A stretch of DNA of 64,000 nucleotides from Gp6-AA40 sp036407095 (GTDB taxonomy: Bacteria; Acidobacteriota; Vicinamibacteria; Vicinamibacterales; UBA2999). The notes beneath the pieces are model-generated. The model saw only the letters and a list, made by a program, of their open reading frames with translations, made no database searches and had not been told where the DNA came from. Each line of letters begins with the position of its first letter. Position 1 is the first letter of the stretch. Shown here piece by piece: positions 33,710-41,801 of this stretch. The translations under genes were made by a program, and so were the position numbers. Where the stretch lies: the NCBI GenBank assembly GCA_036407095.1, contig DASWZV010000066.1, positions 1 to 64,000 on the forward strand. Reading direction: 5' to 3'.

Positions 33710-34756
33710 TTATGTTCTCCTGTTACTAGGCTGGCGACCGGCTCGGCCGGAGCTCATCCGGCTCGCCTCGAACGAGAGATACAACGCCTCGAACATCGCC
33801 ATGCCCCGTGCCAGCAGGTCGTCGTCATCGCGATGGGCGCGCTGCAGCCCATCGACGAGGGCACCAAGCGCGGGCGTCTCGGGGGCGCCGTATCGACCGT
33901 CCTTCAGATCGAGGTCGTGGACGACTTCAGCGAGCCGCGTCAGCGTCGGCGTCTCCAGGCCGAACGTCGAGCACAACGTTTCGAAGGTGCATCGGTCCCC
34001 GTGATGGCTCAACTCGACGCCAAACATGTCGAACAGGATCGCGCCCGCGGGCACCCGCTTCCGATCGTCGGCAAACGCGAACCGTGCCTGTGGATCGATG
34101 AAGCGTCGAATCAGCCAGGACGACGCCATGCGGTCGACGCCCGGTCGCGGGCGAGTCACCCAGGTTCGCCCGCGGTAGGTTCGCCGATCACGTGGAGACA
34201 CACTCGTCGCCGCTCGACCGGCGGCGTCGAGCGGCGGCTCTTCGAGCTGTTGCAGGAGCGCGTCGACCCGCTCGCGTCCGGGGCTGCCGAAAAAATCGAT
34301 CCGCTCGATCGCGGCCAGCTGCTGACGGAACGAGTCGATGCCCCTGGTTCTCCCGGGTGCCGCCGACCTGGAGGACTTCGAGCGATGCTTCAGCGCGCGC
34401 TCGACATCGCCGGCGAGCGCGTCGTAGGCCTTCTGACGCGCGCGCTTGAACGTGTCGACGAGCTCGACGTCCGTCCAGTTGTCGATGGACGCCGCGGAGA
34501 AAACGGTGGCCTCGCCTCCTGCCGATGTGATTTCCGCTTTCAGCCACTCGAAGTCTTCGCGGGTCGTGGCGGTGTCCGGCAGGACGTAGACCGCCTGCTT
34601 CACGGGGAGCGCACCGATCTGCTGCAGGCGCCGCCAGGTGCGGACACGCAGATTGGACGGATGAGGGGGAAGTTGATGAACGAGGAGCAGCCAGCGCTGT
34701 GAACGCTGCGCGGTCGATCGCGGATGTGCGGAGGCGCGGGTCGTGCGCCGGGACAC
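33710..34756 (-). CDS. chrB: ChrB-like chromate-resistance domain protein
   Basis: This protein of about 348 residues has the two ChrB parts. The N-terminal domain contains WLLLVHQLPPHPSNLRVRTW and PVKQAVYVLP. The C-terminal domain contains DRMASSWLIRRFIDPQARF and the SHHGDRCTFETL block with conserved His and Cys. In known systems ChrB senses chromate for the ChrA exporter, but no chrA is visible here, so the role could differ. The start is uncertain: I chose GTG 34756, but GTG codons slightly upstream are also in frame, and no ribosome-binding site helps. It probably forms an operon with the ABC permease. Confidence 0.8.
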   Translation of the reverse strand: MSRRTTRASAHPRSTAQRSQRWLLLVHQLPPHPSNLRVRTWRRLQQIGALPVKQAVYVLPDTATTREDFEWLKAEITSAGGEATVFSAASIDNWTDVELVDTFKRARQKAYDALAGDVERALKHRSKSSRSAAPGRTRGIDSFRQQLAAIERIDFFGSPGRERVDALLQQLEEPPLDAAGRAATSVSPRDRRTYRGRTWVTRPRPGVDRMASSWLIRRFIDPQARFAFADDRKRVPAGAILFDMFGVELSHHGDRCTFETLCSTFGLETPTLTRLAEVVHDLDLKDGRYGAPETPALGALVDGLQRAHRDDDDLLARGMAMFEALYLSFEASRMSSGRAGRQPSNRRT

Positions 34757-34872
34757 GCGGGATGAGACGGTACGACGAGACACGGAGAATCCGGCTGGCG
34801 CCTTTGCGTTCCGCGCGTCCACGTCGCGCGTCGTGCGTCGGCGGACAGGTCGGCGGGGCGGAACGCCCGACG

Positions 34873-35277
34873 CTATTGAGCGGGGCCGGTGTCGAACGAC
34901 GATCCCGCGAACACGCGACGCCCGTCGGCCAGCGTCACGGTGCGCGCGTTGGCGACGTGCGGATTCGTCTTCGAGTGGAAGCCGCTCACTGTCACCTTGT
35001 GTCCGGCCTTGAGCGAATTGCGCGTCCAGCCCTGCCGCATCAGGCCGTTGGGCGGGCCCAGCTCGAAGTCCCAGCTGACGACCTTGCCGTCCTTGTCGAT
35101 CTCGTCGACGTAGAGACGCGCGTGCGGGTTGGTCCATTCGAGCTTGGTCACCGTGCCCGACACTGTGAGCGGTCTGTTCGAATCGAACTCGGCCGCGAAC
35201 GAATGGTGCGCGGCAACCGGAACCGCCGCTGCGATGAGTGCAACCGCGGCGAACACAGCCAGTGAGGTGACCTTCAT
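34873..35277 (-). CDS. Small secreted DUF6152-like protein
   Basis: This 134-residue protein starts at ATG 35277, with AAGGAG eight bases upstream. The signal peptide ends VPVAA, leaving HHSFAAEFDSNRP as the mature start. The rest has the family markers LTVSGTVTKLEWTNPHARLYV and NPHVANARTVTLADGR. It is divergent from the DLSGxW-family gene at 35327 with 49 bp between them (a TAATA-containing promoter region, with a TATTAT on the opposite strand), so the pair is probably co-expressed. Confidence 0.82.
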   Translation of the reverse strand: MKVTSLAVFAAVALIAAAVPVAAHHSFAAEFDSNRPLTVSGTVTKLEWTNPHARLYVDEIDKDGKVVSWDFELGPPNGLMRQGWTRNSLKAGHKVTVSGFHSKTNPHVANARTVTLADGRRVFAGSSFDTGPAQ

Positions 35278-35326
35278 CGATTCGCTCCTTGCCTGGTCGA
35301 GCATAATACGCTCCCAGGAGGCAGAC

Positions 35327-36148
35327 ATGAAAGCCGTCATCAGGTTGGTGGGCGTGCTGGCGATCGCCGCCGGGCTCTCGACATCGACGTCGGCGCAGTG
35401 GCCGAAACACGCGTCGAAGAACGTGCCGAAGTCGTCGAGCGGCGAACCGAATCTCAACGCGCCCGCACCGCGAACCGCTGATGGCAAGCCCGACCTCTCC
35501 GGACTGTGGCGCGGAGCCGGAGGACTCGGTCGACAGGGCGCCCCCGCGCCGCCGCCGCCGAGCGGACCGCCGGTCGCCGGCTTTCGCGACGTTGCGGCAA
35601 ACATCAAGGAGGGCCTCCCGTTCACGCCGTGGGCGCAGGGCGTCCTGAAGGAACGGGTAGCGGGCAACAGCAAGGACAATCCGGAAGCACATTGCCTCCC
35701 GATGGGCATCATGCAGTTCCACACGCAGGGCGCACCGCGCAAGTTCATTCAGACGTCAGACCTCCTCGTCATCCTGTACGAGGCGAGTTCCGGCATCAGG
35801 CAGATCTTCACCGACGGCCGCGCGCTGCCGACCGTGAATGACGATCTGCAGCCGTGGTACTACGGCTATTCCGTGGGCCGATGGGACGGCGACACGCTCG
35901 TGGTCGAGAGCACCGGCTTTCGGGAGGATGGATGGCTCGACATCATCGGTACGCCGATGACCGACGCCGCAAAGATCACCGAGCGCATTCGTCGCCCGGC
36001 GTTCGGCAAGATGGAGATCGATATCACGGTCGACGACAAGAAGGCGTACACGAAGCCGTGGACCGTCCGCGTCAACCAGGAACTGATGCTCGATCAGGAG
36101 TTGATCGAGTTCATCTGCGAAGAGAATCAGCGGTTCGGTAAGCAGTAG
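35327..36148 (+). CDS. Secreted protein of the DLSGxW/GDSIGxWDGD family
   Basis: This 273-residue protein has a signal peptide ending TSAQ. The shared blocks are TADGKPDLSGLWRG (about residue 50), a CLPMGIMQFHTQGAPRKFIQ segment, VILYEASSGIRQIFTDGR, SVGRWDGDTLVVESTGF and the closing FICEENQRFG. CAGGAGG precedes the ATG. It is 35-40% alike by eye to the protein at 43851, less to that at 19039. No enzymatic motif is evident. It is divergent from a DUF6152-like gene, and a giant palindromic element begins 18 bp after its stop. Confidence 0.8.
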   Translation: MKAVIRLVGVLAIAAGLSTSTSAQWPKHASKNVPKSSSGEPNLNAPAPRTADGKPDLSGLWRGAGGLGRQGAPAPPPPSGPPVAGFRDVAANIKEGLPFTPWAQGVLKERVAGNSKDNPEAHCLPMGIMQFHTQGAPRKFIQTSDLLVILYEASSGIRQIFTDGRALPTVNDDLQPWYYGYSVGRWDGDTLVVESTGFREDGWLDIIGTPMTDAAKITERIRRPAFGKMEIDITVDDKKAYTKPWTVRVNQELMLDQELIEFICEENQRFGKQ

Positions 36149-36165
36149 CCGATGTCTTTCGACGG

Positions 36166-36691
36166 CTCCGATTGCGTCAACCAGGTTGACGCATCCTTCC
36201 TGCGCGGCGGGGACCCGGTGTTGGCCGGCGAGCGGATCGCGGCGCGGAGGAATGCGTCAGCCAGTCGGGTGCTGGTTGCCGTCACAGGCGGCAGCCGCTC
36301 GTCATCGCTGATCTCCTTGCGCTCGACTCCGATTGCGCCAACCAGGTTGACGCGTCCTTCCGCGCGGCGATCCGCTCGCCGGCCAACCACATCTCCGGCG
36401 TCTGCCTCACGATCTCTCGCCGCTCCTTCGTCGCAAGGGGCTCACGCTGTTGGCTCCTCACCCGCGGCTCGCAGCGCCTACGATGCGGTTGGCGGCATTC
36501 CTGCGCGGCTCGCTCCACGCCGCGCTCCAGGATGCATCAACCTGGCTGGCGCAACAGCCTCGAATGAAAAGGTAGCGTCACGAGTCAGCAGCACCTGACT
36601 GGCTGATGCGTTCCGGAGTGCCGCGTGGAGCGAGCCGCGTACGCGAGAGTCGCCAACGGACTCGCAGGCGAGGCGAGCGGCGGCGGAGGAG
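36166..36691. repeat. Giant palindromic element, copy 2, left part (split by IS110)
   Basis: It begins with CTCCGATTGCGTCAACCAGG (36166) and repeats that terminal sequence at 36327, so this copy is rearranged relative to 25413-25930. Inverted arms include CGGCTCGCTCCACGC and CAACCTGGCTGGCGCAA near 36510-36560. The sequence is broken at about 36691 after GCGGCGGCGGAGGAG and resumes at 37903 with AGCAACAGCGTGAG. Copy 1 has the two joined (GGAGGAGCAACAGCG). Confidence 0.8.
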
Positions 36692-36706
36692 ATACCGTGT
36701 TGTTCG

Positions 36707-37669
36707 TCAAGGGTGGGCGCAGGTCGCTTTGTATGCTTTTCCTGACTTGAGTACACCGTACGCGAGATGAATGAGTTTCCGCATCGCGGCACCGATGATA
36801 ACCATCGGCGGTTTGCCGGCGGCGTGCAGGCGTGCGCGCACCGCACGGATGGTGGGATTCCAGCGGAGCGCCGTCACCGCGGGGAAATAGAGCGCCTTGC
36901 GGAGCCGCGCTGGGCCAATCTTCGAGAGCCGACTGCGAGCGCGCAACGTGCCCGACTCGACGAGGCGCGGGACGAGTCCGGCAAACGCGGCCGCCTGGCG
37001 CGCGCTCGCATAGCGCTTATCAAAGAGCTCGGCGATCAGCACGGCGGCGGTCGCCTCGCCAATCCCGGGGATCGTGGTCAGCAGATCACGTTGCGCGCGC
37101 AGCCCTGGATGCCGATCGAGCTGGTGGCGAATCAGCTGCTGGACGTGCGCGATCTGGCCGTCGAGATTGGCGAGCACCGCTTCGATCGACGCACGGACGT
37201 CGTCGACCGTGACGCCGGCGGCGAGCCGATTGGCTTCCTGGGTGCGCATGCCCTGCAAGGCGTCGAGGCGTCGAACGAGCGCTTGCAGTTGACGAACCTC
37301 GAGCGCCGGCGGCACCCACGCGGCCGGCTGCTGCGTCGCGATAAACCGGGCGATCAGCGCAGCGTCGATGCGATCGGTCTTGCTGCGCGCGAGCTGCGTG
37401 CGCGCGTCGGCATGGATGATCGCCGGATTGATCAGGCTGATGATGTGTCCGGCGTCGTGAAGCCACGTTGCCAGCGCCTCCCCATACGTGCCCGTCGCTT
37501 CGAGACCCGCATGGACGTGCGTGACCCCGTGGCGTTGCAGCCACGCCGCCAAGTCCGCAAACCCCGGCGGGGTATTGGCGCAGGTCTTATGGCGAAGCGT
37601 GCCGGTGGGCGTGATCACGACGCAGGCACATTTCGCTTTCGAAATGTCAATCCCGAGGACTGCAGTCAC
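36707..37669 (-). CDS. IS110-family transposase (DEDD recombinase)
   Basis: This is a 320-residue protein when started at GTG 37669, with AAAGGAG six bases upstream. A longer in-frame reading to 37768 crosses structured leader sequence and was rejected. The N-terminal RuvC-like DEDD domain is visible as VLGIDISKAK, AGLEATGTYG and SKTDRIDAALIARF. The C-terminal Tnp20 domain has TTIPGIGEATAAVLIAE and AFAGLVPR, with a Ser-containing ARSRLSKIG block that holds the nucleophile in the family. The gene looks intact and could be active. Confidence 0.92.
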   Translation of the reverse strand: MTAVLGIDISKAKCACVVITPTGTLRHKTCANTPPGFADLAAWLQRHGVTHVHAGLEATGTYGEALATWLHDAGHIISLINPAIIHADARTQLARSKTDRIDAALIARFIATQQPAAWVPPALEVRQLQALVRRLDALQGMRTQEANRLAAGVTVDDVRASIEAVLANLDGQIAHVQQLIRHQLDRHPGLRAQRDLLTTIPGIGEATAAVLIAELFDKRYASARQAAAFAGLVPRLVESGTLRARSRLSKIGPARLRKALYFPAVTALRWNPTIRAVRARLHAAGKPPMVIIGAAMRKLIHLAYGVLKSGKAYKATCAHP

Positions 37670-37684
37670 GGGGCGCTCCTTTCG

Positions 37685-37900
37685 GTGGCGTCGTGTGCGA
37701 TCAGCCTTGTGCATCCAAGCTGTGCTCGTCATGAGCCGCTTCCGATACCGTTCGATCGGACGCCACACGGTGAGCGTCGCGGCGCTGATCTCCTCAACAG
37801 GCTCGATGGCCTTGGCAACAGCCCAGCGACACGACGCTCCTACTCAGGCGTCCCCGAGTAGACCGCCCGACCGAAGTGCAGTCAAGCGGTGAACGCAACA
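37685..37900 (-). ncRNA. Candidate IS110 bridge RNA leader
   Basis: IS110-group elements encode a structured bridge RNA between their left end and the transposase gene. The region upstream of this transposase can form several hairpins on the minus strand: CTACTC/GAGTAG (around 37840-37862), TCCGAT/ATCGGA, and a long-range GTGGCGTC/GACGCCAC pairing. I could not fold it or define its target and donor loops, so only position and stem potential support the call. Confidence 0.35.
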
Positions 37901-37902
37901 TA

Positions 37903-38086
37903 CAAGCAACAGCGTGAGTCGCTTGCGACGGGGGAGCCGCGAATGTCCGGAAGGCGCGCCGGAGAGCCCGCTTCCACCCCACCGCGCAAGCGTGCGCGGC
38001 GGGGGCCCCGGTGTTGGCCGGCGAGCGGATCGCGGCACGCAGGAATGCGTCAGTCAGTCGGGTGCTGGTCGGTGTCAGAGGCGCCG
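37903..38086. repeat. Giant palindromic element, copy 2, right part
   Basis: It continues the split element: CAACAGCGTGAGTCGCTTGC, then GTTGGCCGGCGAGCGGATCG, then GAATGCGTCAGTCAGTCGGG. These match the complementary half of 25413-25930. It runs into the 3' end of the leftward membrane-protein gene and supplies its last codons and stop. Confidence 0.75.
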
Positions 38087-38559
38087 ACGTTCTTTCTCAA
38101 GATCGCGCCGGCGGTGATCGCCAGCATCAACGCGATCACCAGCTCGTAACCGAGTTGCTTCACCGCCAGCGCGCCGGGCCAAGGTTGCTGCGCGTACCAC
38201 AGCAGGAACATCGGACCGGGCCCGATCAGATACGAGACCACACCGAGCGTCAGCGCGCGTGAGACCCAGCGCTCGGCGTCAGCGCGAGCGACGACGAAAA
38301 GCCAGATCAGTCCAACCGTGAACGACAGGTGGACGACGGGCAGAAAGACGAACTGCCAGGCTGGGTTCGGATCGCTGGTGTTGGCGCGCAGCAGGGTGCC
38401 CTCGAACGGTTCATAGTCCGCGGCGAGCAGGAAGCCGTGGACGACCACCGCGCAGACCTGCGAGAGCACGAATACCGCCAACCCTGCCAGCGCGACGCGC
38501 GACCTTCGAACCGGGTTCGTGTCGAGGGCGGAACGACCGGCGTTTGCTGTCATCGTCAT
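38050..38559 (-). CDS. Four-helix inner-membrane protein of unknown function
   Basis: This protein of about 169 residues starts at ATG 38559 (GGAGGT nine bases upstream) and has about four hydrophobic segments: ALAGLAVFVLSQVCAVVVHG, FVFLPVVHLSFTVGLIWLFVV, LTLGVVSYLIGPGPMFLLWY and ELVIALMLAITAGAIL. I do not recognise the family. The last residues (SDTDQHPTD) come from the palindromic repeat that abuts the gene, so the native C-terminus may have been replaced by the insertion. Confidence 0.65.
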   Translation of the reverse strand: MTMTANAGRSALDTNPVRRSRVALAGLAVFVLSQVCAVVVHGFLLAADYEPFEGTLLRANTSDPNPAWQFVFLPVVHLSFTVGLIWLFVVARADAERWVSRALTLGVVSYLIGPGPMFLLWYAQQPWPGALAVKQLGYELVIALMLAITAGAILRKNVGASDTDQHPTD

Positions 38560-38641
38560 CGTGACGGCACCTCCGCCGCCACTTGTACTTAGGACGACGG
38601 CGACCGACAAGCGGGTGTCGTAACCACCGTAGTGATAAAGA

Positions 38642-39499
38642 CTACAGCTTGCGCCGATGCCGTCGCGCCTGATGAAGCACCGAGGCGGAGACGACCAGTC
38701 GGAGGTGACCCGAGTGGTCGTTCTCGTCGGGCCGGCGCGGCGCTACCAGCCAGGCCACGACGACACTCACCAGATACATGGCGATCATCGGAGCTGCCAC
38801 GATCGTCTGGTTCCACCAGTCGGGCGACGAAGTCAGGACTGCGGCGGCAGTAAAGATGATCAGTACCGCGTAGTGGGTGTTTCTGAGAAGGAACCGCGCA
38901 GTGACCAGTCCAAGCCTCGCCAGGAAGAAGACGAGGGTGGGGATCTGGAATACCGCAACCATCGCGAGGAGCAGGCTCTTGTACAAACCAAACGTGTCCT
39001 CGAGGCGAGGCGTGTAGTCCGTGAAGCGTGAATTGAATCGTGCGAAGAACTCGATCGTCGATGGATAGAGCAGATAGTGGGTGAACAGCGCGCCGGCGAC
39101 CGTGCCGGCGACGGCCATGAGCAGCAGTGGAATCGCGAGCCGCTTCTCGCGCGAATACAGACCGGGCGCCACGAAACGCCAGATCTGATAGGTGATGAAC
39201 GGTGCGGCGATCACGACGCCACCGATCAACGCGAGGTCGAAGAAGAACGCGATCCCCTCGCCAGGCCGTGTCGTGATCAGGCGGGTTCCGGCGGGCAGCG
39301 CGCCAAGGGTCGGGCCGAGCACGAACGCCGCGATGCGATCGACGAAGAAGAAGGCGATGCCCATCCCCGCCGCGAGCGCGATCAACGCCCGAATCAGTCG
39401 GCGACGCAGTTCCTCGAGATGGTCGAGAAACCCCATCGTGCCCTCAGCGTCGGAGCGTCGATCGTCGAGGAACGGCCGGCGCGTGTGTCGTGCAGTCAT
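38642..39499 (-). CDS. tatC: Twin-arginine translocase subunit TatC
   Basis: This 285-residue protein is the core receptor of the Tat pathway for folded proteins. MGFLDHLEELRRRLIRALIAL at residues 22-42 is the conserved TatC N-terminus. Six transmembrane segments follow, including VIAAPFITYQIWRFVAPGLYSREKR, the diagnostic cytoplasmic/periplasmic region. The C-terminal tail is longer and more basic than in E. coli. No tatA or tatB is adjacent. Confidence 0.93.
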   Translation of the reverse strand: MTARHTRRPFLDDRRSDAEGTMGFLDHLEELRRRLIRALIALAAGMGIAFFFVDRIAAFVLGPTLGALPAGTRLITTRPGEGIAFFFDLALIGGVVIAAPFITYQIWRFVAPGLYSREKRLAIPLLLMAVAGTVAGALFTHYLLYPSTIEFFARFNSRFTDYTPRLEDTFGLYKSLLLAMVAVFQIPTLVFFLARLGLVTARFLLRNTHYAVLIIFTAAAVLTSSPDWWNQTIVAAPMIAMYLVSVVVAWLVAPRRPDENDHSGHLRLVVSASVLHQARRHRRKL

Positions 39500-39520
39500 G
39501 GTGCCGATTGTAGTCCCGGG

Positions 39521-41773
39521 CTATCGACGTTTGTAGCGCAAGGTGACGACGGTCTCCTGGTCGACGACGAGCGGCTTGACGAACTGGTGTGACGTGCCAG
39601 CGCGCGGGACGTCGATGCGAATTGGGAGCACGCCCGACGTGCGGCGCTGCAGGTTGATCACGTTCTGCGAGGGCGGCACGGTCTGGGGCTCGCGGTCCAC
39701 TCGATCGACTCGATCGACTTCGTTGCCCAACGTGACGGTTCTGGCCGTCGAGCGCACGTCCACTGGCGGTGTTTCGGCATTGACGGTCACTGTTTCCGAG
39801 AGGCTGCCGACGCGCATCGTCAGATCCTCCTGATGCACCCTCCCGTCGAATGAGAACGATTTGCTGATGCTGGCGAAACCCGCTAGGAACGCCGTGAGAT
39901 GAATGTCGCCTGGGACGATGCCGAGGAACACGAACTCGCCTTTGCTGTCGGTGAGCCCCGCGCGTGCCTTCTCGATGAAGCTGGGTGAACTCAGCTCAAC
40001 GGTGACGCTGGGCAATGCAGCGCCGCTCGTATCGTGGATGCGCCCGCGTACGAGACCGGCCGTTACGCCAGTGGGATCGGCGTTGGCTACCGGAATCTTC
40101 GGCGTGGTCTCCACTCGGACGGACGATGTGTCGTTCGTCGTCTGGTAACCGGTGAGGCCGTCCGTGATCTTCGACACGTCGATGGCATTGCCATCAATCG
40201 GACGCACCGAGTAGCGCTCCGGAACGAAGACCTCCCACTGCACGATGCCGACCGGCATGTCCATCCGCGGCAGCGTCATTTGCTGCTCGCCTTTCTTGCC
40301 GAACGGCGTGCCCGCGTGCAGATAGACGAACGACACCTGGTACTTGCCGTTCGGGCGGAAGCCGGGGCGAAGCAACGGGACGCGAATGCCGTCGGTGCCG
40401 AGCACCGGCTTGGCCGTTTCGCCCGCCACGTCGACCGACACCATCGTGGCTCCCGCGGGCAGCATCACTCGCAGAAATGGCTGCGCGCGATTCTGGATAC
40501 GCAGTGCGACCTCGGTGAGCGCGCGTCCTTCGCTGGTGAACAGCGTGGTGGCGACCGCGCGATCGGCCACTGCGGCGAGGACGCCGGCATCGGCAAAGCG
40601 CTTCACCTCGAGCGCGAGCGTCGGAAAGGAGACCGCCGTTCGTTGATAGCGAAACGCGGACAACATCGGCAGCCGCGACAACGACTGCAGCGATGCGTTC
40701 AGCTCCCGCACGTCGATGCGATGCATGCCGTCGCGTTCAGTGGCGTTGAGCTCCAGCGTGCCCACGCCTTCGATCGCAATCTCCCCGCGTTCGCGTTGAA
40801 CGTCACGCACCGCCACGAATGAGGTATCGAGCGTGAACGAACCGGCGTCGACCGCGCGTTCGAGCGTCAACAGGAACTGATGACTCCGCGCCGATGGATC
40901 GCCGAGCGTCAGCACGAGACCGTCGTCGCGCTGCTCGCTCGTGTCCACCGAGTTGCCTGACACGCCGGTCAGCTCGTAGCCGGCCGGCAGCTGGATCGCG
41001 AGCGTGCGGAGCTCACCCTGCACGACGCCGACATCGATCAACGCCGCCATTCGGACGTCGGAGTCGCTGAGGGTGATGAGCGTCATCACATCCGCAACCG
41101 TGCGCAGCTCACGCGTCGCCGCCACGGGCGCCGAGTCGCGCATCGACCACCACACTTCCGTCGACGATCCGGGAGCGAGGGTCGCTTCAACGACGGTGCG
41201 GCCGTCGGCTACGGTGCGACGTGTGATCAGGCCGGCTGACAGATGCACGTCGGCCTGTTCACCTGGCACATCGATCGTCGCTCGCGCGGTCCCGGCCTGG
41301 GGCACTGGAAGGATGAAGGCTGCGCGACCGGGTTTGTAGGCGAGCGGTGCCCCCCACTCGAGCGTGAGCGTGAAGGGACCGGGTCCTGGAACGAGCGCCG
41401 TGTGCGCGTTCCCATCGGCGACGAGCGGCAGCGGCCGGCCGCCAGCGTTCGCCTCGGTCACGGTCGCTCCCGACAACAGACCGACGCGGCTGACACCGGG
41501 GCGCAGCGCATCGCCGTTCATATTGAACACACCGCGAGCCGTGTCGCGATCGACGCGCACCCGGAGGTCAGCGCTCGCGAGCACCGCCCCGACCGGGGGC
41601 GTGGTTGGTCCGGGCGCCGGGCGATTCGCGAGATCGATGAGACGGTTGTATTCCGCGAGCGTGAGCGTGACGGCGCGCGGGGCTTCGCTCGGCCGCGGCG
41701 GTTGCTGCGCCGCGACGGCCTGAGGGCCAAGTAACATCAACGCTGAAACGACAACGAGCGTGTTGGGGGACAT
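39521..41773 (-). CDS. Large secreted protein with an embedded carboxypeptidase-regulatory/Oar N-terminal module
   Basis: This 750-residue protein has a signal peptide (to AVAAQQ) and a mostly beta-strand body with no family that I recognise. It is a paralogue of the next gene upstream (41802-43655): the two share a TLAEYNRLIDLA-like start and end in VTLRYKRR/VELVFKRK. Residues of about 560-690 form an additional beta-sandwich (RGRIHDTSGAALPSVTVELS, then MRVGSLSETVTVNAETPPVD). This is strikingly like the first 130 residues of the TonB receptor at 5218, and the paralogue lacks it. GGGAGG precedes the ATG. Function unknown; probably periplasmic or at the outer membrane. Confidence 0.8.
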   Translation of the reverse strand: MSPNTLVVVSALMLLGPQAVAAQQPPRPSEAPRAVTLTLAEYNRLIDLANRPAPGPTTPPVGAVLASADLRVRVDRDTARGVFNMNGDALRPGVSRVGLLSGATVTEANAGGRPLPLVADGNAHTALVPGPGPFTLTLEWGAPLAYKPGRAAFILPVPQAGTARATIDVPGEQADVHLSAGLITRRTVADGRTVVEATLAPGSSTEVWWSMRDSAPVAATRELRTVADVMTLITLSDSDVRMAALIDVGVVQGELRTLAIQLPAGYELTGVSGNSVDTSEQRDDGLVLTLGDPSARSHQFLLTLERAVDAGSFTLDTSFVAVRDVQRERGEIAIEGVGTLELNATERDGMHRIDVRELNASLQSLSRLPMLSAFRYQRTAVSFPTLALEVKRFADAGVLAAVADRAVATTLFTSEGRALTEVALRIQNRAQPFLRVMLPAGATMVSVDVAGETAKPVLGTDGIRVPLLRPGFRPNGKYQVSFVYLHAGTPFGKKGEQQMTLPRMDMPVGIVQWEVFVPERYSVRPIDGNAIDVSKITDGLTGYQTTNDTSSVRVETTPKIPVANADPTGVTAGLVRGRIHDTSGAALPSVTVELSSPSFIEKARAGLTDSKGEFVFLGIVPGDIHLTAFLAGFASISKSFSFDGRVHQEDLTMRVGSLSETVTVNAETPPVDVRSTARTVTLGNEVDRVDRVDREPQTVPPSQNVINLQRRTSGVLPIRIDVPRAGTSHQFVKPLVVDQETVVTLRYKRR

Positions 41774-41801
41774 GGCGCCTCCCTGGTTTGTGATCAGTGA
41801 T

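Larger units (their letters stand above)
36691..37902 (-). mobile_element. IS110-family insertion sequence inserted in a palindromic repeat
   Basis: The element is about 1.2 kb long. Its limits are deduced by comparing the split palindrome with the uninterrupted copy at 25413-25930, so they are accurate to a few bases. There are no terminal inverted repeats and no target duplication, as expected for IS110. It carries one transposase and about 230 bp of non-coding sequence upstream of it, against only about 15 bp downstream. That is the layout of the IS110 group rather than IS1111. Confidence 0.82.

Noticed and set aside
33710..34756. Complete chromate resistance operon
   Set aside because: Only a ChrB-like gene is present; no ChrA transporter is found in the window.
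36166..36690. Short ORFs containing RNASASRVL-like peptides in the palindromic elements
   Set aside because: The same peptide appears wherever the repeat is copied and in both strands, so it reflects the DNA repeat rather than a protein.
37670..37768. N-terminal extension of the IS110 transposase
   Set aside because: A strong ribosome-binding site precedes GTG 37669 and the family starts there; the extension overlaps hairpin-forming leader.
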